Source of the DNA: Spodoptera frugiperda | Taxonomy: Eukaryota; Arthropoda; Insecta; Lepidoptera; Noctuidae | Assembly (NCBI RefSeq): GCF_023101765.2 | Contig: NC_064228.1 | Span: forward strand, 672,501-736,500 | Reading direction: 5' to 3' | Length of the DNA stretch: 64,000 nt | Part shown: in pieces, positions 54,312 to 64,000 of the stretch | How the letters are laid out: each line of letters opens with the position of its first letter | Numbering within the stretch: position 1 is the first letter of the stretch | The notes under the pieces: generated by a model | Told to the model about the DNA's origin: nothing | The model's input: only the letters and a program-made list of their open reading frames with translations | Database searches by the model: none | Made by a program: the position numbers and the translations under genes

Positions 54312-57300
54312 ATTCAGTTCGCGTCTCGCCGGAAACATTGATCAAGGGCACTGGTTTGAGGTCAGTTTAAGCTTTTTGTTACACTTTTTTATCTCCTAAA
54401 TGTTTCTTCTACAATTCAGAGTATTTTTTCTACAAAAGTTGTTATCTTGTGTATTTTTTTTTGTGTATTCGTAATTATGGCAATGTTTCTTGACCTATTT
54501 TTGAACGGTACAAAAAGACAAATTTCGTGTTTTTTTGAATTCAACACGATTTTGATTTTTTAAAGCTTTTCCTGATTTTGACGTAAATTGTGCGAGTACT
54601 TTGATAGGGGAACTACATAGCCATAAGGTCAAGTACCGCCATAAGGAAATACTAATAATAAACAGCGACAAACCCATTGTTCCTGGTAATAAATAGCGCG
54701 ACGGGAATGAACTGCAAGTGACCTGACACGTTGAGGAACTTGAGATTCAAGTAAATACATGTTACACATTATACGTGAGGAAAGAATTCTAAAAGCTAAA
54801 CAAATCTAACTTGCCAACCATAATATTTCCAAAACGTCAACAGCACGGACTATGAATAATATTCAGTTCTAAAATACACGTAAAATGTATTTATCACTGC
54901 AAGCATGTTTTTTCAACATTGGCATTGAATCGTTCATTGAATAGATATGAAAAAAAGTACTCGTGTTTATATTACTGCATTAAAGTGATGCCAAAATGTA
55001 ATATAGGTCAAGAAGCATTGCCCCGCAAACGCAAACAGTCGTCCTTGAACGTCCAGAATTGCATTTTGTGATGTAACCGAACATTAAAACGTTTGCTACT
55101 GGCGTGGTACCAACACGTGGCAAGTTCAATACAGTAAATACATTATACATTGTAATATTCCAAATATTTGGCTGTTGAATTAAGGAACAATGGCGTCCAA
55201 GAAAGTCCCCTTACAAACTCGAGAATTCAACAAAGAGACCTCCGCTAAACAGAGTCGAAAGCTTTTCACAAATCTACACAAGTTACTGAACAAATGAAAC
55301 GTGACCTCATAATTACTAAGAATAAAGTCGAAAATTGTACTTCGCTCACAGAAACACGTGTCGAGTTTCACAAACGTTGCTGATATGTCTATATTTACAA
55401 ACACATGTTTGCTATTGCGGAGTCTGTAATTTAAAAACATGATACTATGTCCCTTGATTCTACAGTCTGCTATTCATGTTTCGCCTTGTCACATTGCGTC
55501 TTATAGTATTGTAATAGATATAGCGACATTAAAGAGAAAGATAGTCATACAAACGCCTTGGACAAATCAGTGTCTAGCAACTAACTTGAAAAGGTTTCAA
55601 TGGTCGCTAAGTGTGACGGCTGAGAGGGTCATATTTTATGTGAGTTTCAACACACATCTTTGTTCAATAATTACGTTACAACGAATTCTCTTATCTAATA
55701 TTGAGTAGGCATTGTTCCCATGACCAGGGTAAGTGGGTAACAAAAAATCTTTATTGTAAACAGTCCTTGCCGATGATCAAATATGATGGTCGGAATAAAT
55801 GGGGTGTCGAATGTCAAATGGGCCGTTATGCGGTTTTGAATTACTCTATTCCACCCTTCAGCTTCACAATAACCCTTGAAACCTTACATAACCCCTCTAA
55901 TTTTATCATAAAAATCTTTGTGATGCCTCTGGCGTTTGTATGGATGATAATTTTTATTAAATTAAGTGATTAATGTTGCCTTTGTGATAGGGTCTCGTTG
56001 TGCCAACTATTCTGGCATGTAGAATACAAAACGCTAGATTTTCGACTGATCGGTGTAAGGTGTTGTTGGATGCGATATAATATTGTAAATATGCCACTAC
56101 TGTTGTTAGTATGTGTCAGTACATTTTGTATGTCAATATGTTGATGTATTTTTGTAAGGATAGTTTGTAAGTGTATAGCGAATGACACGCTGTTCCCCGC
56201 ACTAGTGTGTCATTTGCGTCGAGGTAATGGTGATGATTAGTAACAAACTTTACTGGCTCATATTGAAGTTTTCCATAGAAATTGACAGTCATGAATAAAC
56301 GTAGAAGTAATAAGTTTCTAGAAATCAATTCCGATGCCAATTTCGTGCGGTATAAATCACAGGTTCTTATAAAAATGGCGGTTGTTAAAAGTTTTTGCGA
56401 AAGAAATGGAGGAAATTCATCTGGATGCCCCAAAAGTACGTTGTTAAATATATTTCCTCTTTTTTGTTTTAACGTTTTATTAGCTTCTTGTTCTTGTTTG
56501 AGTTCTAAATTGTGAAGGGTTTTATTAAAGTGGTCTATTGTTGGGTTATTTCGTGTAAAAGCTGGCTACATTTATTGAGGGCGGAGAGATGAATAGAAAT
56601 AAATTAGGTTTGTGAGACCCTCTAATATTTCAGCGTGCTAATGGATTTGTAAGACCTTTTTTGTTACAATTTTGGTTGGTTAAGATATATTTGGATAATA
56701 AAGACGCATAGAAAGCTTCACAAAATTGGCGATTATATTAACCCATTTTGAACTGTGATGGTTTGTAGTAATAAAGTTGAAATTTGAATAAATTAGCCTA
56801 TAAAGTTTGTTACATAATTAAACTAAGTGTTAAAATGCCATCATATCTTAAAGAGTCAGTCATATTGTATTTAATTTTAATATAACTGTGATTATTGTTT
56901 ATAACGCGGGTAGTTTACTTACATTTTGATTTTTTATTTGAGACAAGAAATATGTTTATAAGTAAAGATGTTAATTTATATTGTTGTGTGTGAGAATAGT
57001 TTAAGGGACGGTTGATAAATGTGCCTGAATAAATTGTTTAATTATAGATTTTATTGTAATTTTCCGTCGACGATTTCAGAGGATTAAATAAATCGTGTTG
57101 AAGATTTGTTGTTTTTTTTCCCTATCATTAAAATTGACAACGAACCTACAAAATGCTCTTAGATCTCTGTGAAGCAGTTTAGGCTCAACAATTTTTACCA
57201 TACATCGGTAGTGGAGCGCCTGGGGGTTTTCACCTCGGATTAGAGTTACAGTGAATGAATTAATATGATCGATGTGGGATATTGTTTTTTAAACTATAAA

Positions 57301-58325
57301 TTGCAATGTTTACCCAAAATTTTTTTGTGCACTCCATTTTTTTATTGTTTAAACAAATTATTATAAAAAATTAATGTTTGACCATATATTTTCACTTTAA
57401 ACAGTAAATATTTTTTATTTATATGTTAAATCTTACCTGAGTAGACATATAGGAACATTTTTCAAAGATACCTGTGTATAAAAATAGCAGTATCTCGAAC
57501 AGGTAGAAAAACGTGGAGGGGAGAGCGGAGCGACAGCTGCTATGTACAATGGAACTTCTTGGCCAGTTTAATTATAAATGAAACGCACTTTATTGTGTAC
57601 ATTGAAAAAATACGGTAATTAATTATGACTAATGAAAAGAAAAAAAAAATATTTGTACAAAATCTGTTTATTTAAATATATTACATGGTTGTCTACATCA
57701 ATTGCACGGCTTCTAGATAACATAACAAACGATACGGGAAGGGTTTTTTAAACTCATGTTTTCATGGTACCAAGTTATGAATTTTTCAAATCGCGTTGTG
57801 ATCCCTGTAGTGTTGTGACATGGTTGTATGATTTAAAATGAAGAAACATGCGATACCAAGTATTTGGTACAATTTTTTTTTAATCGTATTTTCAGCTGAA
57901 ACTTCGTGTAGAGACTCTATTCAACCTGTATTCATCAGCGCTTCTTGATGTATATGGGTATTTTGTTACACGTTGTATAAGTATAGATAACGCGGGTAGC
58001 TCGATCTTCAGCTCTTCTCAACCAAGCATTGCTAGCTACACAGTGGGTATCATCGCTCCATCTAGTTGGAGAAAGCCTAATATCACAGCCTATATACTAC
58101 TTATGCACGTGATCTCCACTTGACAAAACATGTTATTATTACACCTAAAATATGTTAATTTTGTCATACATAGCCTAGCTATGATTGGATGACAGAAGTC
58201 TGGTGATGTAGAAAACGGGTTTATTTTTATTATATTGACATCACGTGTTGTCTATAATTAATTTTGTTGGTTTAGTCGTAACCGTTGCTACGCACGTGAT
58301 TTCTGATTCATTTATAAATTTGAAA
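54312..58325. other. 4 kb of AT-rich sequence
   Basis: Several short open frames but none with a recognisable protein, and no repeat family from this window. Could be intron. Confidence 0.35.
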
Positions 58326-58329
58326 TAAC

Positions 58330-58430
58330 TGCTTACTCACGTGAGGTAACTGAGAAAAGCTCTACTAGTTTCAAATCAAAACGGGACTCTTATTCATGAG
58401 TGTGTAAGGCGCGGCGACAGGAGTACGGGA
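58330..58430. repeat. Family G variant (left part)
   Basis: 'TGCTTACTCACGTGAGGTAA', 'GAGAAAAGCTCTACTAGTTT', 'AAACGGGACTCTTATTCATG'. Confidence 0.55.
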
Positions 58431-58479
58431 CATCGACCAACTGTTGCTAATGGAAAAACAAATGTAGACTTGATTTTTT

Positions 58480-58640
58480 TTATGGAATAAGCCGGTAAAC
58501 TAGCAGACGGATCACCTGATGGTAAGCAATTGCCGCCGCCCATGGACACTTGAAACACCAGAGGCGTTACGAGTTGCCGGCCTTTTGGGGGTTAGGAATT
58601 TAAAGGTTGTTGGGGAATCGGGGATTGGGAAGGGGGGTAA
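58480..58640 (-). repeat. Family C fragment
   Basis: 'ATAAGCCGGTAAACTAGCAG', 'GATCACCTGATGGTAAGCAA', 'CCATGGACACTTGAAACACC', 'AGTTGCCGGCCTTTTGGGGG'. Confidence 0.75.
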
Positions 58641-58849
58641 TTGACCTTTTGATATAATTGGTTATTTGTTTTAAGAACAGCTTGAAGAAAAGGCTTCATT
58701 GTAAGTATTGTTAATTGGCATTTTAATTGGCACTTCAATTAAAGCATTAAAGCCTGTTGAATAAAAGTTGTTTTTGATAAGAAACTCTTTGTGTGATAAG
58801 TTGCCTTTACTTGCTTAGCAGTTGGGCATTTATTTTTAATTTTTTTTTA

Positions 58850-59045
58850 AGGGGGACAAATCATCCAATGACTTCTCTCGCCTTGGGAAAGGCGAAAGGG
58901 AGTGTCAGACTCTTACTGACTAAAAACCACCCCGTTCCTACTCCTGCTTTCCGAGTTGGAGCCCCGGTAAACCTGCTAGGTAGTCCGCAGCTCTGGATCA
59001 AGCATCAGCCCTAATGAGCCCCATCTGTGGTGGTCTGATGGCTCT
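58850..59045 (+). repeat. Family A repeat
   Basis: 'CAAATCATCCAATGACTTCT', 'GACTAAAAACCACCCCGTTC', 'GTAAACCTGCTAGGTAGTCC', then 'CATCAGCCCTAATGAGCCCC'. A scrap of LINE tail ('GGCATTTATAGGCTGTTGAT') follows at 59057. Confidence 0.75.
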
Positions 59046-59099
59046 TTGAGGCAGTTGGGCATTTATAGGCTGTTGATGTGATGTGTAAAGAACACCAAA

Positions 59100-59860
59100 C
59101 ATCGGACACTGAAAATAGGAAATAGGTAGCCAAGTAAAAAATCTTGTTATCATTTTTATTAATTCGTAAAGTGACCTTTAGACTAAAAAGATAGATTTAG
59201 CTTATTTTTTTTATATCTAATCTAATCGTAAATAATTGGAATTCTATCTGTAATTAAGGAAATTATCTGTAGTAAGAGGGCAAAACATTATTACTGGACA
59301 CTAATACATATGGATGATGACGGGGTATGGAAATCATAAATCGATTTAGTCAATCAGTTAGATAATAAGATGTGTACACGTATTTTTTTATTATGTCATA
59401 TAAGATAACAATATTTAGATAAAACGAATTAAAGTTTAGGAGTGGGAGCAAATACGTAATTTCTACGTACAAAATGTACCTAGTAGTCATATCCCGAGGT
59501 ATTTCAACTCGATATATCTTCGAAAGTATTCATTTCCGTAAGAAAATAAAAAATATATGTCTAATGTTTTAAAGTAATCTATATACTAGACGGACATTAA
59601 ATAACTAACTTTTTCATTTCTTGATCAATTTTTTCCGATATACTTAAGTATTTTATCAAATAACGGTAAATTAATAGGTAACGTATGTTGTGTGAAAGAT
59701 AATTTAATTACCTTTAAAACAAGAGTAGGTACTTTATTGTAAAACGAATTAGTAATTGTTTTCAATCTTTAAAAAAAAAACTTTGGTAGCTCTGAAGTAT
59801 AAATGCTATTATAACAAAATCAAAACAATACTTATAGTTTGTCTCAGCTGTAAAACATCA
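59100..59860. other. AT-rich sequence
   Basis: 59545-59605 resembles 28010-28075. No gene supported. Confidence 0.35.
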
Positions 59861-59861
59861 C

Positions 59862-59960
59862 ACCCGACTAGTTGCCGCGTTGGTCGAATGCTCGCAGCAG
59901 TGCAAGGGGTTCCAAATTCGATTATTGTATTTTATTTTCACAAATAACAATAATATTATA
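59862..59960 (+). repeat. Possible tRNA-related SINE scrap
   Basis: 'AGTTGCCGCGTTGGTCGAAT' then 'GGTTCCAAATTCGATTATTG' resembles A- and B-box arrangement of moth SINEs. Confidence 0.35.
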
Positions 59961-60249
59961 AAAAAAATCCTGCAATTAATAACATAACTGGCGTCGATCG
60001 AAATGGCCTTTAAAAATCTACACCTCTGCTTACCCCCTCTACGTACTACTACACGAGTCATTGCCCTTTAGTCAAGGACACACAGCTGTTTTATTATACC
60101 ATTACTCGCTAATCTAAGAAGCAGAGTATTTATTATTTATCTAACCGATAATATCTCAGTAACACCTTGTGACAACGTATCTACCACCCGTTGCTATTTA
60201 CTTTAATATTTATTTATTTTATAGGGAAATAAAAAAAATAACAATCTCC

Positions 60250-60485
60250 ATGCTTCTTCAGTGATACCACGGCCTCAATGAAAATCGATTTGAAACAGCG
60301 TTTGGTTTTCGTTGGGTGAGTGAGGTTACCGGAGGCCCAATTACCCCCATTCCTAATGTTCCCAACAACCCTTAAATTCCTAACTGGCAACGCACTTATG
60401 TAACGCCTCTAGTGTTTCGGGTGTCCATGGGCGGTGGCGTTTGCTTACCATCAGGTGGTCCGTCTGCTCGTTTACCGGTATACAA
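60250..60485 (+). repeat. Family C SINE/MITE
   Basis: 'GTGATACCACGGCCTCAATG', 'GAGTGAGGTTACCGGAGGCC', 'CATGGGCGGTGGCGTTTGCT', 'CATCAGGTGGTCCGTCTGCT'. Confidence 0.75.
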
Positions 60486-60534
60486 TAAAAAAACAATATT
60501 TGTTAAAAAATAATTGATTCAATGTGACATACAT

Positions 60535-60710
60535 TACTAGCTTCTGCCAGCGGCTTCGACCGCGTTCCCGTGGAATAAAAAGTATCCTAAGTAATATTCC
60601 AGACCATAATCTACCCCTGTTCAAATGTTATCCTAACCCCTTTAGCTGTTTAGACGTAACAAACATAGGTACCTACAATCTTTCGCATCTATAATATTAA
60701 ATAAGATAAT
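60535..60710 (+). repeat. Non-LTR retrotransposon tail-type repeat
   Basis: 'TAGCTTCTGCCAGCGGCTTC', 'CCAGACCATAATCTACCCCT', 'CCCTTTAGCTGTTTAGACGT'. Confidence 0.6.
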
Positions 60711-61189
60711 ATTGGTTCGGAAAGCATCAACTTCTCGATTTCTGCGATTCTCAGTAATTCTCAGAATTGGTTACCTTGTTTCTTAAAATAAGAAAATTGA
60801 ATATTATTCTCATGAAAATAATAAGTCGTTACAAAGTTTCAATATTTTCTTTGTGGGCAGACCTCCGGAAATTATACTTTAGCGAAATTCCATGAAAACC
60901 TTTTATAATTTTATACAAAACGTTTCTCTTGGAGTAATATTATCTTTATTTTCTTCTTTCTATATATAAAAATCAATTGCTGTTCTTTAGTCTCGCTAAA
61001 ACTCACGATCGGCTGGACCAATTTGGGTAAGTTTGGTCTTTGTGAAGTCCAGGGAAGTTTAAATGGTGAGAACAAAATGTTTGAGGCGGTATGAAGTTTG
61101 CCGGGTCAGCTAGTACATAATAGAAAGTAGATACATAATTATTATGTTGAGGTCTGTAGTCATGATAAAATAGGGCCATAAATTCCTTC

Positions 61190-61330
61190 CCAATCTTCGA
61201 TTCCCCAATAACCCTTAAATTCCTAACCCCCAAAAGGCCGACAACGCACTTGTAACGCCTCTGGTGTTTCAAGTGTCCATGGGCGGCGGCAATTGCTTCG
61301 GCTGCAATTACCATCAGGTGATCTGTTAGT
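61190..61330 (+). repeat. Family C fragment
   Basis: 'CAATCTTCGATTCCCCAATA', 'CAACGCACTTGTAACGCCTC', 'TTACCATCAGGTGATCTGTT'. Contains a 12-base insert (GGCTGCAATTAC region) in the usual GCTTACCATC junction. Confidence 0.7.
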
Positions 61331-61549
61331 TATTAGAGGATAAATAACAACCAAAAAGTACATAATCCACATTATCAACGATCGACCACTAACACGGAAA
61401 TAAATAACCCGATAAGGACAATGAACAAATAATAATAAAAGTATTTATTATCAAACTTTTTACCTTATTGAAATGAAATTAAGTAGGTATTAGCTATTAC
61501 GAAAAAAAATAGAGAAAAGTCAGTGTTAAGTTTTTTTTAAATAAACGTT

Positions 61550-61690
61550 GCCCCACTATAGGCTTTTCTCCTGTGTCATGGGTGCGTCCATACAAGTTGT
61601 CATACAATTGACACCCAGACCCGTAACAACAATTTGTGGATCACATAAAGAGTTGCTTCGTGCGGGAATTTAAGCCGCCTATACGTTTCT
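61550..61690 (-). repeat. Family B SINE
   Basis: Reverse copy: 'GGCTTTTCTCCTGTGTCATG', 'TGACACCCAGACCCGTAACA', 'GTGGATCACATAAAGAGTTG', head truncated. Confidence 0.7.
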
Positions 61691-61764
61691 ATCCATGTAA
61701 TACTTACATGGATCTTTCAACTTTTTGCGATGGAAAAACTGATGTGCGAGACTTGGGCTTTTTA

Positions 61765-61905
61765 CAGGCTTTTTTTTTAACATAAAATCACCCACTGACT
61801 TTTCTCGCCTACGGTGTCGCGAAAAGACTAAAAACCACCCGTTTCTACTCCTGTTCTTCGAGCCACGGTAACCCGCTAGGTAGTCCGCAACTCCGGGTAT
61901 ACTAT
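61765..61905 (+). repeat. Family A repeat (diverged)
   Basis: 'ACTAAAAACCACCCGTTTCT' and 'AACCCGCTAGGTAGTCCGCA'. Confidence 0.6.
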
Positions 61906-61909
61906 TCAA

Positions 61910-62395
61910 GACATAGTAACTGAATTTTGTCGTTATCAAAGCTAGAACGTATTGGTAGCATGACTAAATGATTTGCTTCAGTAAAAATTATATTATTTAA
62001 TACAAGAAAAATGTCAAGATTCGGCCTCAGCGCCGATTGAACACCTTGACCGTATAAAGGTCACTAACAATAAGAGAATGTACCTAATTAAAAAGTAATG
62101 ATCCTATTATTATTGTAATTTAATTCATATTGCTATTGATATAAAGTTACATTTTGCATTGCTTTTTTTGATGAGAAAGTTGTGTGGTACCAGAATCCCA
62201 GGGTGCTATTGACTGGAATGACGAGGTTACGAATAAAGTCTAGTCATCTAGTACTTTTAGATTTGTATAAGATCTAAACTTTTTCGTGTCTGAATAATGG
62301 TGCTATGCTAATAGGTGTATTATATTTTAGATCGGTTCAAAAATTGTAACTTGAAGCTTCTCTGGTGTTGAGTGAGGTAGCGCTGTTTGCTTACC
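61910..62395. other. Sequence without recognised gene
   Basis: Only a family C scrap near 62360-62400 ('GCTTCTCTGGTGTTGAGTGA'). Confidence 0.35.
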
Positions 62396-62398
62396 ATT

Positions 62399-62538
62399 AG
62401 GACCCAGAACAAAACGAGAGCGCATTCGGCGCTCTGATTGTTTAGTGCATTCACGCCATCGCCGACCAATCAGAGCACCAAACGTGCTATTGTTTCGTTT
62501 TCGTTAAACTCATAGCAAACTAGAACTAAGCCCTTAGG
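62399..62538. repeat. Family E MITE (diverged)
   Basis: 'ACGAGAGCGCATTCGGCGCT', 'GCCGACCAATCAGAGCACCA' and right end near 'TAGAACTAAGCCCTTA'. Confidence 0.65.
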
Positions 62539-62539
62539 C

Positions 62540-63290
62540 GATCCGCCTTCTCGTTTACCCACTATCCAGGCCCTAGCCAGTGTTTCAGCACTTCAGTCTC
62601 TTCTTATTTTGCCATTTACCTTAATGCAACACTTTTAGATCACGAGATCACAGATTCGCTAAGAACTTCAGGGCTTTTAAACATCAGCATTATAGGCACG
62701 AAATTATTGAAATTCCAACTGTATTAACATTCATTTAAGTTTAATTCCATTTGTCACATGAATATTCTCGAGGATGTCATGCTATGCTACGTAAAGTAGG
62801 GGTTCCTACGCATAAAACGGTTGAACATAAGAATCCTTCTTATGGGTTCCCTAATCTGTGTCATAAAGTATAAGGGGCACTATAATAAAAGCCGGATAAA
62901 AGGTTTTTGTAGAACCCCTTACATTTTATTGCCGGTTTTTATTTAGAAGTCTTTAATCGGTTAGCTAGAGGTATTTAAATAGGGTTTGATGGTCTGTGAA
63001 TATAATTCAATGTCCAGGTTATGTTTTTTTTTTCAGTAGCATAATGTCAGGATTGTTTTAATAGTACTCATCAGCATCAGCCCTGCTGGGCCCCATCTGT
63101 GGTGGTCGGCGTAAGAATTGATTAAAAGAATTGAGAAAGTGGAAAATTAAGTGTGTTTTTTTTTAAATGTATCAATTCTTAAAAGCTAATTATGATATCT
63201 CGTTCAAACCAATTTTCGTTGAAAGTTTCCATTAAAATCTACAGCATATATTTTTTTTAGTTTTCTTACTCACTTATTTTAAAAGTTAGA
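62540..63290. other. AT-rich sequence
   Basis: 'CATCAGCCCTGCTGGGCCCC' at 63076 is the tail of family A. Otherwise nothing recognised. Confidence 0.35.
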
Positions 63291-63790
63291 GGGCAGGACA
63301 CATTCTATAGACCTCATTTATCCACTTTGGAAGCGTCTATCTTTCAAACGATTGATTTTGACGAAAAATGGTTTTAGGAACCATGACGTATTTTTTAATG
63401 TCCTATCCATAGACAACCATCACGGATAGGTTAGACGAAAAAAAATTTTTTTGAAGAGATGCAGTGACCGCGCCCTCTCCGCCCTCTATCTCGAAAACGG
63501 TTCACCGTATAAAAAAAAGTTTACTCAAAAGTTGTAGAGAATTTTGTATTCTACAATATTGGTATTAAATGCAAATACCAAAAACCCATAGGAAATGAGA
63601 TATTTCCAAAAAAGCGCAAAAAAACGATTTTTGGGACCTTTGGACCTTAAAATTTAATAGTTTGCTTACACCCTACCATATGTAGGTTTTGAGACAAGTT
63701 TTAGGGGGTCAATATACAAGTATATACAAAATTACAGCTGGGTATCTCGAATTCCGAGGTGAATTCCTAAATTGACTGGACTATAAAGGC
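63291..63790. repeat. Unassigned block with 'TCTCGAAAACGGTTCACCG'
   Basis: Contains phrases such as 'ATCTCGAAAACGGTTCACCG' and 'AAAGTTGTAGAGAATTTTGT', the style of large dispersed elements in insect genomes. No clean open frame and no second copy here, so the class is not assigned. Confidence 0.3.
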
Positions 63791-63819
63791 ATCTTCTCAC
63801 ACGGCGGTTTAAGCACTAA

Positions 63820-63875
63820 TAACCACGCTTGTTCAATGCGGGTTGGCGATTTCAAACTTTAATCAGAAATTATAT
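63820..63875 (-). repeat. LINE 3'-end scrap
   Basis: 'TTCAATGCGGGTTGGCGATT' is the reverse of the LINE ending seen at 21720; another scrap is at 22230-22260. Confidence 0.5.
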
Positions 63876-64000
63876 TACATTTAGATTAAAATTGTTCAAA
63901 GGGCTTCTACGAGAAAGGACATACAAATAATAATTGTACGTATTTGAATTCAGTCGGCAACGCAATTAAGCAACAAAACCAAACAATTGTACCCACAATT

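Noticed and set aside
55439..55973. Two consecutive + strand open frames of about 90 codons
   Set aside because: Different frames, no start context and no recognisable protein.
56291..56515. ATG-started frame rich in Lys/Arg/Asn, possible exon
   Set aside because: Ends without a donor and turns into a hydrophobic low-complexity run; no supporting neighbours.

Overview
The window looks like nuclear DNA from a moth, most likely a noctuid or close relative. It is AT-rich, its genes have GT-AG introns, and the space between and inside genes is filled with short dispersed repeats typical of lepidopteran genomes (tRNA-derived SINEs, terminal-inverted-repeat MITEs, non-LTR retrotransposon tails). 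No prokaryotic features, rRNA genes or CRISPR arrays were seen. Organism assignment is inferred from gene content and repeat style; no search was possible.

All recognised genes lie on the + strand. From left to right: (1) a small intronless gene encoding an OB-fold protein resembling STN1, a subunit of the CST telomere complex (553-1083); (2) glyoxalase I in five exons (1417-6188), whose first exon adds a basic, presequence-like N-terminus in frame ahead of the usual start; (3) and (4) two neighbouring genes for large secreted repeat-rich proteins that I cannot name (9335-15890 and 17982-27606), each with a tiny signal-peptide exon, a long repetitive middle and a helix-rich C-terminal region; (5) the first two exons of the DEAH-box helicase DHX35, ending just after the Walker A motif (29344-30497); (6) ceramide phosphoethanolamine synthase, CPES, with one coding exon (35667-36788). 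A perfect E2F-type site and a candidate first exon starting Met-Gly lie between DHX35 and CPES.

From 36.8 kb to the end I find no gene I can defend. That 27 kb is repeats plus unexplained AT-rich sequence. It could be intergenic, or intron of DHX35 or of the gene beginning at 34572, since neither is completed in the window.

The genes do not form a pathway: STN1 serves telomeres, GLO1 detoxifies methylglyoxal, DHX35 belongs to RNA/spliceosome biology and CPES makes the main insect sphingophospholipid. The two secreted repeat proteins are the most novel content. At least eight repeat families recur and are given letters here: A (body with a GCTAGGTAGTCCGCAGCTC-type end), B (tRNA-like SINE), C (SINE/MITE ending near CATCAGGTGATCCGTCTGCTC), D, E (MITE, 27-bp TIRs), F (TIR element beginning GGTAAGCGTCCACAG), G (hairpin element with ACTCACGTAA-type ends), H and J (others).
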